64,000 bases of DNA from Ruegeria sp. Ofav3-42 (GCF_022347725.1 NZ_JAKRGB010000003.1:310001-374000); one strand, 5' to 3'. Counted from the first letter of the stretch, positions 43,182 to 55,788 are shown. Made by a program: numbers and translations. The notes: a model not told the origin generated them from the letters alone.

Positions 43182-44114
43182 ATGCAGATCATCCGGGATT
43201 TCCAGTTTGTCGAGCCAGAAGACCGCGGTGCCAGTGTGGCCATCGGGAACTTTGATGGCGTGCATGTCGGCCACCAGTCAGTCATTGAACTGGCAAACAG
43301 CGTGGCCCCCGATGCACCATTGGGCGTACTGACGTTCGAACCGCACCCACGCGAATACTTTGCGCCTGACTCTCCGCCGTTTCGTCTGATGCGCGGCAAT
43401 GCCCGCGCGCACCGGTTAGAGAAGCTGGGAGTGCAAAAGCTGTACGAATTGCCATTCAATGCGGCCCTTGCAGGGCTGACACCCGAGGAATTTGCCCGAA
43501 ACGTCATCTGCGAAGGCCTTGGCCTGTCACATGTGGTGGTCGGTGCGGATTTCTGTTTCGGTAAAGGGCGCAGTGGCACCGCCGAAGACATGGCCCGGTT
43601 TGGGCAAGAGATGGGTTTTGGCGTGACCATTGCGCCGCTGATGGAACGGTCCGACGACGTCGTATCTTCGACCGCGATCCGCAAGGCACTGACCGATGGC
43701 CGCCCTCGCGACGCCGCCGCAATGCTGGGCCACTGGCACCGCGTCGAAGGTGAGGTGATCGGCGGCGAGCAACGCGGGCGCGAACTTGGTTTCCCCACCG
43801 CCAACATGTCCATCGAAGGGCTTCACCCGCCGAGATTTGGCGTCTATGCCGTGCTCGTCGATGTGCTGGATGGCCCCCATCAGGGCAGCTATCATGGCGC
43901 GTCCTCGGTCGGGACGCGACCGATGTTCAACGGCGAAGTGCCCAACATCGAAACCTTCCTGTTTGATTTCTCGGGCGATTTGTACGGGTCGACGCTCTCT
44001 GTCGGACTGGTCGAGTATCTGCGCCCCGAAATGACGTTTGACGGGCTGGACGGGCTGATCGCCCAGATGAACGCCGATTGCGACAAAGCCCGCTCCCTGC
44101 TGGCCGCACTATGA
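43182..44114 (+). CDS. ribF: Bifunctional riboflavin kinase / FAD synthetase
   Basis: A 310-residue enzyme that makes FMN and then FAD. The N-terminal FAD-synthetase domain has ASVAIGNFDGVHVGHQSVI (nucleotidyl-transferase loop) and SSTAIRKALTDG. The C-terminal riboflavin kinase has GEVIGGEQRGRELGFPTANM and FNGEVPNIETFLFDF. The stop overlaps the next gene by four bases. Confidence 0.96.
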   Translation: MQIIRDFQFVEPEDRGASVAIGNFDGVHVGHQSVIELANSVAPDAPLGVLTFEPHPREYFAPDSPPFRLMRGNARAHRLEKLGVQKLYELPFNAALAGLTPEEFARNVICEGLGLSHVVVGADFCFGKGRSGTAEDMARFGQEMGFGVTIAPLMERSDDVVSSTAIRKALTDGRPRDAAAMLGHWHRVEGEVIGGEQRGRELGFPTANMSIEGLHPPRFGVYAVLVDVLDGPHQGSYHGASSVGTRPMFNGEVPNIETFLFDFSGDLYGSTLSVGLVEYLRPEMTFDGLDGLIAQMNADCDKARSLLAAL

Positions 44115-44584
44115 GTACCGACCCGATCGATCGCGGCGGGCTGTCGCCCCGGTTCTGGGAACGCAAACCGCTGACGAAGATGAACCAGCGCGAATGGGAA
44201 GCGCTGTGCGATGGCTGCGGCAAATGCTGTCTGAACAAGCTTGAAGATGAGGATACTGGCGAGGTCGCCCTGACCTGCGTCGCGTGCCGCCTGCTGGATG
44301 ATGAAAGCTGCCGCTGCACGCAATACGATATCCGCCACCAATTCGTGCCGGAGTGTATCGTGATGAAACCGGACAACATCGACGATCACGCCTACTGGTT
44401 GCCGCAGACCTGCGCCTATCGGTTGTTGTGGGAGGGGAAACCTCTTTACGATTGGCACCCCTTGATATCTGGTACGCCGGATAGCGTGCACGCCGCAGGT
44501 GTCTCGGTTCAGGGGCGCACGGTGTCTGAGTTCGAAACCCCCATGGAAGAGTGGGAAGACTATATCATTGAGGAGCCCAGCTGA
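44111..44584 (+). CDS. YcgN-family cysteine-cluster protein
   Basis: A 157-residue protein. WEALCDGCGKCCLNKLEDEDTGEVALTCVACRLLDDESCRCTQYDIR shows the CxxCxxCC and later cysteines of the YkgJ/YcgN zinc- or iron-binding cluster. The rest (PETCAYRLLWEGKPLYDWHPL region) matches YcgN. Function is unknown. It overlaps ribF by four bases (ATGA) and ltaE by one (TGATG), so the three are translated together. Confidence 0.9.
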   Translation: MSTDPIDRGGLSPRFWERKPLTKMNQREWEALCDGCGKCCLNKLEDEDTGEVALTCVACRLLDDESCRCTQYDIRHQFVPECIVMKPDNIDDHAYWLPQTCAYRLLWEGKPLYDWHPLISGTPDSVHAAGVSVQGRTVSEFETPMEEWEDYIIEEPS

Positions 44585-45618
44585 TGTATTTCGCTTCTGA
44601 CAATTCCGGGCCGGTTCATCCGCAGGTTATGGCCGCTTTGAACGAAGCCAATCAGGGCTATCAGATGGCCTATGGCGCGGACACTCTGATGAACGAAGTC
44701 CGGGATCGCATTCGCGGGATTTTCGAAGCACCCGGAGCAGCCGTATATTTGGTCGCCACCGGTACGGCGGCGAATTCACTGGCATTGGCAACGCTGGCCC
44801 GGCCGTGGGAAACGGTGTTCTGCTCGCCCGTGGCCCATATCCACGAGGATGAATGCAACGCGCCCGAATTCTATAGCGGTGCCAAACTGACGCTGGTTCC
44901 GGGCATTGACAAGATGACTCCCGAGGCGCTGCGCCGCTCGATTCTGGCCGAGGAGACCCGCGGAGTTCATGGACCTCAGCGCGGGCCGGTCTCGATAACA
45001 CAGGTGACGGAGCGCGGGTCGGTCTATTCTCTGACTGAATTGCAGGCGCTGTGCGGTGTGGCAAAGGAATACGGCCTGCCAGTGCATCTGGATGGCGCGC
45101 GTTTCACCAACGCTTTGGTGGCGCTGAACTGTTCTCCGGCCGAGATGACATGGAAGGCGGGCGTCGACGCGGTCAGTTTTGGCGGCACCAAGAACGGATT
45201 GATGGGTGTCGAAGCCGTCGTTTTCTTTGACGAATCCAAAGCCTGGGAATTCGAACTGCGTCGCAAGCGCGGTGCGCATCTTTTTTCCAAGCATCGCTAT
45301 CTTTCCGCACAGATGGCTGCGTATCTGAATGACGACCTGTGGCTGCAGTTGGCAAGAATGGCCAACGCAAACTGCGCTCATCTGGCCGATGGGCTACGCG
45401 CCAAAGGGGCGACCTTCCTGCACGAACCGCAAGCCAACATGATCTTTGCGCAGTTTTCCCGAGCGCGGCATAAGCAACTGCACGAGGCGGGCGCGGTCTA
45501 TCACCTGTGGGGTGCGGAATTGGACGGCGCAGATGACAATGAGATTCTAGCCTGCCGCCTAGTCTGCGACTGGTCCATCAGCTCGGACGATATCGATAAA
45601 TTCCTTGCTTTGTTGTGA
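44584..45618 (+). CDS. ltaE: Low-specificity L-threonine aldolase
   Basis: A 344-residue PLP enzyme that splits threonine or allo-threonine to glycine and acetaldehyde. FASDNSGPVHPQVMAAL at the start, the cofactor-ring region ATGTAANSLALATL, HLDGARFTNALVAL and the lysine of SFGGTKNGLMG, which forms the Schiff base, are the family motifs. It is the last gene of ribF-ycgN-ltaE. Confidence 0.93.
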   Translation: MYFASDNSGPVHPQVMAALNEANQGYQMAYGADTLMNEVRDRIRGIFEAPGAAVYLVATGTAANSLALATLARPWETVFCSPVAHIHEDECNAPEFYSGAKLTLVPGIDKMTPEALRRSILAEETRGVHGPQRGPVSITQVTERGSVYSLTELQALCGVAKEYGLPVHLDGARFTNALVALNCSPAEMTWKAGVDAVSFGGTKNGLMGVEAVVFFDESKAWEFELRRKRGAHLFSKHRYLSAQMAAYLNDDLWLQLARMANANCAHLADGLRAKGATFLHEPQANMIFAQFSRARHKQLHEAGAVYHLWGAELDGADDNEILACRLVCDWSISSDDIDKFLALL

Positions 45619-45665
45619 GCAACGCTGGGGGATTGCCTCCCCTTGAAACTTTCAGGACACTCACA

Positions 45666-46487
45666 TCAAGACGACTGAGGCAAATCGCACCAGAACTGTT
45701 GGACAACGCCTGCCACGTGCTGGGGGTGCGTGATCGGCACCATGTGCCCACCCCCCGAAACAACTTCGGCTCGGGCGTTGGGAAGTCGTCGGCAAAGACC
45801 CTCGCCAATTGCAGGCACAACCGGGTGCGTCTCTGACCCACTAACAATGAGGATCGGCATGGTAACCCGATCCAGAACACCAGCGTTCAACATCCCCTTT
45901 TGATCGCGAAACAAGACGTCATCTACGGCCGGAACAACGTGAACGCCGCGGGTCATGGCCGCTCGTGTTTTCTCCGGCAGATCAGGCCAGCGCGGGCCGG
46001 CATCTGCGCCCCACATCCGGTTGAACAACCGAGCCGCCAGCGCCATATCTCCAGCGGCAAACGCGTTGGTAACGGGCTTTATTTCCTCATCATAACGCCC
46101 TGTCAGTTCCGGCGCATCCTGGGCGGCAACCGCAAAAAACACTGGCTCGATCAGCACGGCGCTGCGAACCAGGTCCGGCAACCGGGCCGCCAAATGCAAG
46201 GCGACCACAGCGCCAAAAGAGTGCCCGATAATGTCCATCGGCTTGGTCAATTGCGCCGCCGACGCTTCTGTTACAAGGTCAAAAAAATCACACTGCTCGT
46301 CCCAATCAGGACTTCGGCCATGGGATGGCATATCGGGGGCGATCAATGTCGCTTGCCCGTCCAGTGCGGACGCCAACCCGGACCACGCCCCTGAATGCGC
46401 GATGGTGCAGTGCAGAGCGAGCACCTCGCGCGCGCCCTGCCCCAGCGTTCTGACAAACACATCGCTTGACGGGGGGTCGTCTCTCAC
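45666..46487 (-). CDS. Alpha/beta-fold hydrolase
   Basis: A 273-residue cytosolic hydrolase. VLALHCTIAHSGAWSGLA forms the oxyanion region, the nucleophile elbow is IIGHSFGAVVALHLA, an acid candidate lies in LIVSGSETHPVVPAIG and the His in VSGGGHMVPITHP. The substrate is unknown; many such enzymes act on esters or ring-cleavage products. GTG 46487 is used because it lies four bases after the upstream stop and follows GAGTGAAAGG. It forms an operon with the HCCA-isomerase-like gene. Confidence 0.86.
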   Translation of the reverse strand: MRDDPPSSDVFVRTLGQGAREVLALHCTIAHSGAWSGLASALDGQATLIAPDMPSHGRSPDWDEQCDFFDLVTEASAAQLTKPMDIIGHSFGAVVALHLAARLPDLVRSAVLIEPVFFAVAAQDAPELTGRYDEEIKPVTNAFAAGDMALAARLFNRMWGADAGPRWPDLPEKTRAAMTRGVHVVPAVDDVLFRDQKGMLNAGVLDRVTMPILIVSGSETHPVVPAIGEGLCRRLPNARAEVVSGGGHMVPITHPQHVAGVVQQFWCDLPQSS

Positions 46488-46491
46488 CCTT

Positions 46492-47085
46492 TCACTCCGT
46501 GAGATGCCGGTCCAAATCATCCAGCCGATCCTGTCCCCAAAACCGCTGATCGTCTTCTGTGATATAGAACGGCGCGCCAAAAACGCCGCGGTCCACGGCC
46601 TCTTCCAGATTGGCGGCGTAGGTCTCAGCACCGACAAGCAAACCACTATCGGCAAGTCCCGGATCAAACCCGGCTTGTGTCAGGCACTCACGGATCACAT
46701 CATCCTGCGCGATGTCCTTTTCCTCGGCCCAGCAGGCCCGCACGAAGGAATGGGCCAGTTTGCCGACATCGCCCGAACCGTCCTTGATCGCCGCAATAAT
46801 CGCGTACGAAGATGGTGCCGCGTTGGTTGGCCAATGCGCTGGCTGCAGATTGAACGCCATTCCCAAATTCTTCGACTGGCGCAAAAGCTCCTGCGCCCGG
46901 TACTCAATGCGCGAGATGTGCCGGTCCTTCGGCGGGGTTCCACCCGTGCGTCCGAACAGCGCGACGATATCCAGCGGTTTGTAGCTGATCGTTGCACCAT
47001 GTTTGGCCGCAATCTCTTCTAGGCGCGAGCCTGCCAGGTAGGTGTATGGCGAGAGTGTCGCAAAATAGTAGTCAATGTTGGCCAT
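46492..47085 (-). CDS. 2-hydroxychromene-2-carboxylate isomerase (DsbA-fold)
   Basis: A 197-residue thioredoxin-fold enzyme. DYYFATLSPYTYLAGSRLEEIAAKHG opens with the Ser of the HCCA-isomerase/kappa-GST group. WPTNAAPSSYAIIAA, VRACWAEEKDIAQDDVI and RGVFGAPFYITEDDQRFWGQDRLDDL complete the family pattern. Known members act in naphthalene degradation with glutathione. No other aromatic-degradation genes are here except the coupled hydrolase, so the substrate is uncertain. GGAG lies 11 bases before ATG 47085. Divergent from prs. Confidence 0.87.
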   Translation of the reverse strand: MANIDYYFATLSPYTYLAGSRLEEIAAKHGATISYKPLDIVALFGRTGGTPPKDRHISRIEYRAQELLRQSKNLGMAFNLQPAHWPTNAAPSSYAIIAAIKDGSGDVGKLAHSFVRACWAEEKDIAQDDVIRECLTQAGFDPGLADSGLLVGAETYAANLEEAVDRGVFGAPFYITEDDQRFWGQDRLDDLDRHLTE

Positions 47086-47192
47086 GTGCACTTTCTCCGC
47101 TGCGTTATCTTTGCGAGACGGTAAGGCCATGCTAAGCGGTGTCAACATCACGAATCTGTCACATTGCCATTGCTGCCCGGGGACCTCAGCCG

Positions 47193-48212
47193 ATGCCGAC
47201 ACTCAACGAACCCAAGCTAATCGCTGGGAACGCTAACCTTCCTCTTGCCGAATCCATCTCGCGACGCATGAGCCTGTATCGCGGTGTCGATCAGAATCTG
47301 GTCGATGCACGGGTCGAGCGCTTCAACGACGGCGAGATCTTCGTCGAAGTGTTCGAAAACGTACGCGGCGAGGACATGTTCATCGTCCAGCCAACGTCGA
47401 ACCCGGCAAACGACAACCTGATGGAGCTGCTGATCATCGCCGACGCTTTGCGCCGCTCGTCGGCCCAGCGGATCACCGCCGTGATCCCCTATTTTGGTTA
47501 CGCCCGTCAGGACCGCCGCACCAAGGCCCGTACGCCGATCAGCGCCAAGCTGGTGGCTAACATGTTGACCGGAGCAGGGATCGAGCGGATCCTGACCATG
47601 GACCTGCACGCCGCGCAGATTCAGGGTTTTTTCGACATGCCAGTCGACAACCTCTACGCGTCACCAATCTTTGCGCTGGATGTGAAGCACCAATTCCAGA
47701 ACAATCTGGACGAGCTCATGGTCGTATCACCCGACGTAGGCGGTGTGGCCCGTGCTCGCGAACTGGCCAAGCGCATCAACGCCCCGCTGTCGATCGTGGA
47801 CAAACGCCGCGAAAAGGCAGGCGAAGTGGCCGAGATGACCGTGATCGGTGACGTGAAAGACAAGATCTGCCTGATCGTGGACGACATGTGCGACACCGCC
47901 GGCACGCTGTGCAAAGCAGCTCAGGTCCTTTTGGATAACGGCGCTAAGGAAGTGCACTCCTACATTACGCACGGCGTCATGAGCGGCCCGGCGGTCGAGC
48001 GTGTGACCAATTCGGTGATGAAGTCCCTGGTGCTGACCGACACGATCCAACCAACCGCAGAAGTCGCCAAAGCGAAGAACATCCGCATTGTTCCGACCGC
48101 GCCGATTTTCACTCAGGCGATTCTCAACATCTGGAACGGAACGAGTGTATCCTCGCTGTTCGAGGACAAAACCCTGACTCCGATCTACGAGTCGATGTAT
48201 CACATGGACTGA
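47193..48212 (+). CDS. prs: Ribose-phosphate pyrophosphokinase
   Basis: A 339-residue enzyme that makes PRPP from ribose-5-phosphate and [72 protein letters not shown] (ATP-binding flexible loop) and the PRPP loop [18 protein letters not shown] are all present. ATG 47193 is the start used in close homologues. A terminator and then rpiB follow, both acting on ribose-5-phosphate. Confidence 0.97.
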   Translation: MPTLNEPKLIAGNANLPLAESISRRMSLYRGVDQNLVDARVERFNDGEIFVEVFENVRGEDMFIVQPTSNPANDNLMELLIIADALRRSSAQRITAVIPYFGYARQDRRTKARTPISAKLVANMLTGAGIERILTMDLHAAQIQGFFDMPVDNLYASPIFALDVKHQFQNNLDELMVVSPDVGGVARARELAKRINAPLSIVDKRREKAGEVAEMTVIGDVKDKICLIVDDMCDTAGTLCKAAQVLLDNGAKEVHSYITHGVMSGPAVERVTNSVMKSLVLTDTIQPTAEVAKAKNIRIVPTAPIFTQAILNIWNGTSVSSLFEDKTLTPIYESMYHMD

Positions 48213-48219
48213 CCGAGTT

Positions 48220-48244
48220 GGGCGGCGTAACAGCCGCCCTTTTT
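48220..48244 (+). terminator. Terminator between prs and rpiB
   Basis: GGGCGGC (48220-48226), loop GTAACA, GCCGCCC (48233-48239), then five Ts. Confidence 0.93.
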
Positions 48245-48272
48245 CGTCAACACAAGAAGGCAGGACATTCCC

Positions 48273-48722
48273 GTGACAGCCTCAAAACGTATTGTTCTTT
48301 CCAGCGACCACGCGGCCATCGAGTTGCGCCGGGCGGTCGCCGACCACGTCGCAGCACAAGGCTGGGAGGTCGTGGACATCGGACCCAAAACACCTGAAAG
48401 CACGCATTATCCAGTTCACGGAAAAGCCGCAGCGCTCGCTGTTGCTTCGGGCGATTGCCAACTTGGAATCGTCCTTTGCGGCACCGGTCAAGGGATCATG
48501 ATGGCAGCCAACAAGGTTCCGGGCATCCGCTGCGGCGTATGCTCTGATGCCTTCTCGGCCCGCATGATCCGCGCGCATAACGACGCCAACATGCTGTCCA
48601 TCGGTGCGCGTGTGGTAGGCGAAGGTCAGGCCCTGGACATCGTCGATGCGTTTTTGGAGGCCGAGTTCGAAGGCGGCCGCCATGCAACCCGCGTGGACAT
48701 GATCGAAAGCAACGACGACTGA
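48273..48722 (+). CDS. rpiB: Ribose-5-phosphate isomerase B
   Basis: A 149-residue enzyme that interconverts ribulose-5-phosphate and ribose-5-phosphate. IVLSSDHAAIELRRAVADHV carries Asp and His of the active site. GIVLCGTGQGIMMAANKVPGIRCGVCSDAFSARMIRAHNDANML carries the catalytic Cys and the phosphate loop. GTG 48273 follows AGGA by 7 bases. It supplies or drains ribose-5-phosphate next to prs. Confidence 0.95.
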   Translation: MTASKRIVLSSDHAAIELRRAVADHVAAQGWEVVDIGPKTPESTHYPVHGKAAALAVASGDCQLGIVLCGTGQGIMMAANKVPGIRCGVCSDAFSARMIRAHNDANMLSIGARVVGEGQALDIVDAFLEAEFEGGRHATRVDMIESNDD

Positions 48723-48753
48723 GGTCGCTTGCCTCCGTACCCGGACAATTTTT

Positions 48754-48782
48754 GCCAGACCTGAAACGGGGTCTGGCTTTTT
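48754..48782 (+). terminator. Terminator of rpiB
   Basis: GCCAGACC (48754-48761), 8-base loop, GGTCTGGC (48770-48777), then five Ts. Confidence 0.92.
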
Positions 48783-48809
48783 AGTTTCAACCACCCGTTT
48801 TTTTAACAG

Positions 48810-49211
48810 TCAGTTATCCCTGAACCGCTTTGGCAAACGCCGAAAAATCAGGAGGCTGAGCATGCCAAAGAACCCCAAAGGCTTTGCATCCACTGCGATG
48901 CCACCAAAGTCATTCTCGGACAGTTCACACCGCACGATCTCGCAAATACCAGCATAGCGCGTGCCAGATACGGCCTGTCTTACAGCCGCTTCAGCCTGCT
49001 CAAAATCGTAAACACTGAAACCGAAACTGACCTCATCCGCCCCAATCTCAGCGCCTTCCCATTCTCCCAGATTGGCAACGGTCAATGCGCTCTCGATATG
49101 CTCCATCGCGGCGTTGCGGAAATCCAAAGCCTGGGCGCTGAACGCGCTACGGTCAGTGATGTCCGGAATGTCGGCTATGCTGTAGATAATCTCAATGCTC
49201 TTGTCGGACAT
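48810..49211 (-). CDS. Hypothetical acidic protein
   Basis: A 133-residue protein with an N-terminal acidic soluble region (residues 1-108) and a short hydrophobic, then basic, C terminus (PLGFFGMLSLLIFRRLPKRFRDN), which could be a tail-type membrane association. I do not recognise a family. The reading frame has normal codon use for the window and no overlap with a better candidate, so it is probably a gene. It sits alone between rpiB and the lectin-type gene. Confidence 0.65.
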   Translation of the reverse strand: MSDKSIEIIYSIADIPDITDRSAFSAQALDFRNAAMEHIESALTVANLGEWEGAEIGADEVSFGFSVYDFEQAEAAVRQAVSGTRYAGICEIVRCELSENDFGGIAVDAKPLGFFGMLSLLIFRRLPKRFRDN

Positions 49212-49359
49212 GCCTTAAACCTAATTGCTTTCAATTCATTCCGGCGATGATCCGTGATGAAAAGGGCATTTTCATGTTGGCCCGAGACGAACAACACAAA
49301 TTGGCGAAATCTCAAGTCACTGAAGAAGGAGCCAATCCAACGCAATGGCGCCTCTGCCC

Positions 49360-49710
49360 TTAAGAGATATTCCAGTCATCCTCATGCGCCACCTCTCCGA
49401 TGGCGGTCCAGGTCACGCGGATGCGCGCGATGCGGGTGTCGGACCAGGTGCGGAAAACGGCGCTGAAGCCTTCGGGGGTGATGTTCTCTGCCATAACTTC
49501 AGCCCGCAAAGCAGAAGACGTATCCACATCCCACAGGGACACACCGATCTGAACCGCAGGTATAGAACGGAACGGTTGGTTGAATGTTATGGCCGACCGT
49601 CGCTCGCGCGGGCCTTCACCCGTCCACATTTCGCCGCCATCGGCGAATTCGGAAAACAGTACGGCCTCGCCTTGGTCGATACCAATAGGATGGGTTCGAA
49701 ACGTCTTCAT
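49360..49710 (-). CDS. H-type lectin domain protein
   Basis: A 116-residue single-domain protein. HPIGIDQGEAVLFSEFADGGEMWTGEGPRE and FNQPFRSIPAVQIGVSLWDVD, with TWSDTRIARIRVTWTAIG at the end, match the H-type lectin domain first seen in discoidin and snail agglutinin. That domain forms trimers binding N-acetylgalactosamine in animals. No signal peptide is present, so it may act in the cytosol or be exported by another route. Function in bacteria is unknown. Confidence 0.8.
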   Translation of the reverse strand: MKTFRTHPIGIDQGEAVLFSEFADGGEMWTGEGPRERRSAITFNQPFRSIPAVQIGVSLWDVDTSSALRAEVMAENITPEGFSAVFRTWSDTRIARIRVTWTAIGEVAHEDDWNIS

Positions 49711-49770
49711 TCATTTGTCTTTATCTATGTATTTCCGCACCTTAACTCAGCGCCGTGGTAATATCACGAT

Positions 49771-49799
49771 AAAAAAACGGCCCCGAGTATACGGGGCCG
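49771..49799 (-). terminator. Terminator of the atpHAGDC operon
   Basis: CGGCCCCG (49778-49785), 6-base loop, CGGGGCCG (49792-49799). Seven Ts follow on the minus strand, about 28 bases after the atpC stop. Confidence 0.94.
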
Positions 49800-49826
49800 A
49801 TTCTAACTGTCTAAATGCGACGAGCC

Positions 49827-50237
49827 TTAAAGGCTCATATGCGTTCCAAGGGCTTCCATGTCGGCCAGCAGCTTGGCGGCATCGTCGACGATCGTCTGAT
49901 CATCGCCTTCCTTTGCCGCGTCGTGCGAAGCGCGCGCCTCGGCGATCAGGTCGTCCAGATGCGACCGGGTCACTTCGGCAACCGGAATGGCCTTTTCGGC
50001 CAGAACCGACAGGCCATCGCCGTTGATCTGGGCAAACCCTCCGGTGACCAGGTATTCGCTGGCTCCTTCGGGTGCCTCAACCTTCAGCAGACCGGGGCGC
50101 AGCGTGGTGATGGTGGGGGCATGGTCAGGCATCGCCGTCATGTCCCCGTCCGCGCCGGGAATCTGGACCGCCGTCACGCTGAGCGAAGCTAGGCTCCGCT
50201 CGGGGCTGACGAGGTCGAATTGCATCGTGTTTGCCAT
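49827..50237 (-). CDS. atpC: ATP synthase F1 epsilon subunit
   Basis: A 136-residue central-stalk subunit that couples rotation and inhibits the enzyme. The N-terminal beta barrel ([44 protein letters not shown]) is complete. The C-terminal helices (about 88-136) are shorter and less regular than in E. coli. It is the last gene of the operon, 12 bases after atpD. Confidence 0.96.
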   Translation of the reverse strand: MANTMQFDLVSPERSLASLSVTAVQIPGADGDMTAMPDHAPTITTLRPGLLKVEAPEGASEYLVTGGFAQINGDGLSVLAEKAIPVAEVTRSHLDDLIAEARASHDAAKEGDDQTIVDDAAKLLADMEALGTHMSL

Positions 50238-50249
50238 CAGGGATACTCC

Positions 50250-51692
<1,443 letters not shown>

Positions 51693-52568
51693 TTACAGCG
51701 CTTCGGCGCCGGAAATAATTTCAATCAGCTCGTTGGTGATCACGGCCTGACGCGAACGGTTGAACTGGATCGTCAGCTTGTCGATCATCTCACCCGCGTT
51801 GCGTGTCGCGTTGTCCATCGCGGACATCCGTGCACCCTGTTCAGACGCTCCGTTTTCGAGCAGAGCCGAGAAGATCGCGGTCGCAACCCCCTTGGGCAGC
51901 AGGTCGGCCAGAATGGCCTCTTCGCTGGGCTCGTAATCGAAGACCGCACCGCTGTCGTCACCCTCGGTTTCCTCAAATGAGGCGGGGATAACCTGCTGTG
52001 CCGTCGGGATCTGAGTCACAACGTTGACGAACTTCGAGTAGAAGATCGTTGCAACATCGAACTCACCCCCGTCGAAGCGAGACAGGATGTCCTTCGCGAT
52101 GTCCTGCGCGTTGGTGTAGCCAATGCGCTTGAACTCGCTCAGGTCGACATGTCCAACGAACAGATCGCCAAGATCACGCTTCAGCGCGTCGCGGCCCTTC
52201 TTGCCAACGGTCAAAACTTTGACCGTCTTGCCCTTCAGGCGCAGCTCTTCCGCCTTCTGACGGGCCAGCTTGGCGATGTTCGAGTTGAAGCCGCCGCAGA
52301 GACCGCGTTCGGCTGTCATGACAACCAGCAGATGGACATCATCACTGCCCGTACCACGGAGCAGCTTGGGGGCGCTGTCGCTGCCCCCGACCGAAGCCGC
52401 CAACCCCGCCATCACGGCATTGAACCGCTCGGCATAGGGACGCGAGGCTTCGGCAGATTCCTGGGCGCGGCGCAATTTTGCAGCCGCGACCATCTGCATG
52501 GCCTTGGTGATCTTGCGGGTCGATTTGACCGACTCGATCCTGTTTTTAAGGTCCTTAAGATTTGGCAT
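51693..52568 (-). CDS. atpG: ATP synthase F1 gamma subunit
   Basis: A 291-residue rotor shaft. The N-terminal helix ([33 protein letters not shown]) and the C-terminal helix ([43 protein letters not shown]) form the coiled-coil axle, with the Rossmann-like globular part between. Both hallmark ends are intact. Confidence 0.97.
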   Translation of the reverse strand: MPNLKDLKNRIESVKSTRKITKAMQMVAAAKLRRAQESAEASRPYAERFNAVMAGLAASVGGSDSAPKLLRGTGSDDVHLLVVMTAERGLCGGFNSNIAKLARQKAEELRLKGKTVKVLTVGKKGRDALKRDLGDLFVGHVDLSEFKRIGYTNAQDIAKDILSRFDGGEFDVATIFYSKFVNVVTQIPTAQQVIPASFEETEGDDSGAVFDYEPSEEAILADLLPKGVATAIFSALLENGASEQGARMSAMDNATRNAGEMIDKLTIQFNRSRQAVITNELIEIISGAEAL

Positions 52569-52583
52569 ATGCCCGCCTCTCCC

Positions 52584-54122
<1,539 letters not shown>

Positions 54123-54683
54123 TTATCCGACCTCTTTCATTGCATTCTGTAGGGAGTTCAGCTTCGAACGGATCGAGCTATCGATCATTTTCGAGCCCAC
54201 TTTAACGACAAGACCGCCGATGAGGCTTTCATCAACGGTCGCATTGATTGTCACGGTCTTGCCCACACGCTCGGACAGCGTCTTGGACAGTTTTTCCATT
54301 TGCGTCTTGGTCAGCGCCTTGGCCGAGGCGACATCCGCGGTCACTTCGCCGCGCTCATCCGCCAGCATGTCGCGCAGAACCTGCACCAACTGCGGGATGA
54401 CGAACAGGCGGCGTTTTTCGGCCATCAGACCCAGCGTGTTGCGCAGGATGGTATGCAGACCCATCTTGTCGGCAATCGCGGTAATCGCTGCTTCCTGTTC
54501 GGAGCGTGAAACCAGCGGCGAGGCGATCAGGTCACGCAAGTCGGCGCTTTCGCCCAAAGCTGCTGCCAGATCATTGATGCCGGATTCCAGACCTGTGAGG
54601 TCGTTATTCTCTTTTGCGATCTCAAAGATCGCTGTGGCATAGCGCTCGGCAATGCCAGTGGAAATCGAAGCTGGTTCGGACAC
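54123..54683 (-). CDS. atpH: ATP synthase F1 delta subunit (OSCP)
   Basis: A 186-residue stator subunit linking F1 to the peripheral stalk. GIAERYATAIFEIAKENN is the N-terminal domain that caps alpha. The C terminus has VTINATVDESLIGGLVVKVGSKMIDSSIRSKL, the delta signature. GTG 54683 is preferred over GTG 54689, because GGAAGG is then 6 bases upstream and the product begins SEPASIS. The F0 genes are not in the window. Confidence 0.96.
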   Translation of the reverse strand: MSEPASISTGIAERYATAIFEIAKENNDLTGLESGINDLAAALGESADLRDLIASPLVSRSEQEAAITAIADKMGLHTILRNTLGLMAEKRRLFVIPQLVQVLRDMLADERGEVTADVASAKALTKTQMEKLSKTLSERVGKTVTINATVDESLIGGLVVKVGSKMIDSSIRSKLNSLQNAMKEVG

Positions 54684-54689
54684 GTCCAC

Positions 54690-54992
54690 CCTTCCGATAT
54701 TTGAGGCCCCGATTTTGCGTAGCGGCCGCTACCCGGGGCGTGAGGAAACCCCGCCCATGCGGCCGGGGATCAAAATCACCGGGGGTCTAGCAGAGCCGAA
54801 CTCAGCTAGCAATATATTATCACGGCAAGCACTTTATCCACAAAATGTTTTATTTCAGCCACTTACGATGGGTGCGACCCTTTTATCCGGCTGAGAAGGG
54901 CGAAAAATGTTACGAAAGTGTAGGTTTTTGCGATTCCTGTGGCCTTTTTCCCTCAATTTTCGCGATTTGATGCGGGAAAATAGCCTGACGCC
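54690..54992. other. 303-base gap upstream of the atp operon
   Basis: Contains a GC-rich leader with the palindrome TAGCGGCCGCTA near 54720, an AT-rich stretch near 54810, a candidate promoter (54816-54843) and one perfect DnaA-box sequence. No coding frame is convincing. Confidence 0.5.
54816..54843 (-). promoter_or_regulatory. Candidate sigma-70 promoter of the atp operon, overlapping a DnaA-box sequence
   Basis: On the minus strand TTGTGG (54843-54838), 16 bases, GATAAT (54821-54816). The -10 matches five of six consensus bases, the -35 is weak. The same bases include TTATCCACA at 54834-54842 on the plus strand, the DnaA-box consensus. Confidence 0.35.
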
Positions 54993-55727
54993 TCAGGCCG
55001 GTTTCAGCAGACCATCCAGCGCCTTGATCGGCCGGCGCTCCGTGTCTTTCGCGACATTGCCGCTGGGGGGGCGGATATGTTTGGTGACCTCGACCATCAG
55101 CACACCGCCCGCCATGATAGTCGGCAACCGCTGCCCGGTCTTTTCGATCAGACTGCCCGACTTCAGCCAGAAACGACGGAAGGACGGCGGCAAGTACAAC
55201 GCCGAACAATGACGTTCCGGAATGAAATGATGTGCCTTGAGCTGGCTTTCCAATTGCGAAGCCGAATAGGGCCGACCGAATCCGAACGGGGTCTTGTCCG
55301 TTCGCGACCACAGCCCTGCCCGGTTCGGCACAATAAAGAACGCCCGGCCACCGGGCCCCAACACACGCCAGCATTCATCCAGCAACTGACTGGGCCTTTG
55401 CGACGTCTCAAGCCCGTGCATGACAATTAGCTTGTCGACATGACCGGTTTCGATCGGCCACAGTGTTTCCTCGGTCAGAACGGAAACATTTGGCATTCCT
55501 GCAGGCCACGGCATAACCCCCTGCGGGCCTGGCATCAGGCCTATCACGCGCCGCGCATCGGCCAAGTAGGGGCGCAGCAAGGGCACTGCGAATCCGAACC
55601 CAACAACGGTTTGACCCTTGGCTTCAGGCCACTGTTGGACCAATCGCCCACGGATCGCCGCCTGCGCCGCACGGCCCAGTGTGCTGCGATAGTAGAAATT
55701 CCTCAGATCCTGCACATCAAGATGCAT
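54993..55727 (-). CDS. Class I SAM-dependent methyltransferase-like protein
   Basis: A 244-residue protein. [35 protein letters not shown] is the nucleotide-binding half. [45 protein letters not shown] matches the motif IV-V region of UbiE/COQ5-type methyltransferases. The motif I glycines are atypical (GFGFAVP). The acceptor is unknown. ATG 55727 is used because conservation begins at [15 protein letters not shown]. It is divergent from gloB with 61 bases between. Confidence 0.84.
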   Translation of the reverse strand: MHLDVQDLRNFYYRSTLGRAAQAAIRGRLVQQWPEAKGQTVVGFGFAVPLLRPYLADARRVIGLMPGPQGVMPWPAGMPNVSVLTEETLWPIETGHVDKLIVMHGLETSQRPSQLLDECWRVLGPGGRAFFIVPNRAGLWSRTDKTPFGFGRPYSASQLESQLKAHHFIPERHCSALYLPPSFRRFWLKSGSLIEKTGQRLPTIMAGGVLMVEVTKHIRPPSGNVAKDTERRPIKALDGLLKPA

Positions 55728-55788
55728 TGCGGACACCCGGTCAATCGGCTTAGCTGGAGGCAGTCTAGCAACGAAAGGGCAAAAGGCC

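Noticed and set aside
54690..54992. Replication origin upstream of atpH
   Set aside because: Only one perfect DnaA-box sequence is seen, with no cluster of boxes and no dnaA, hemE or parAB gene nearby.
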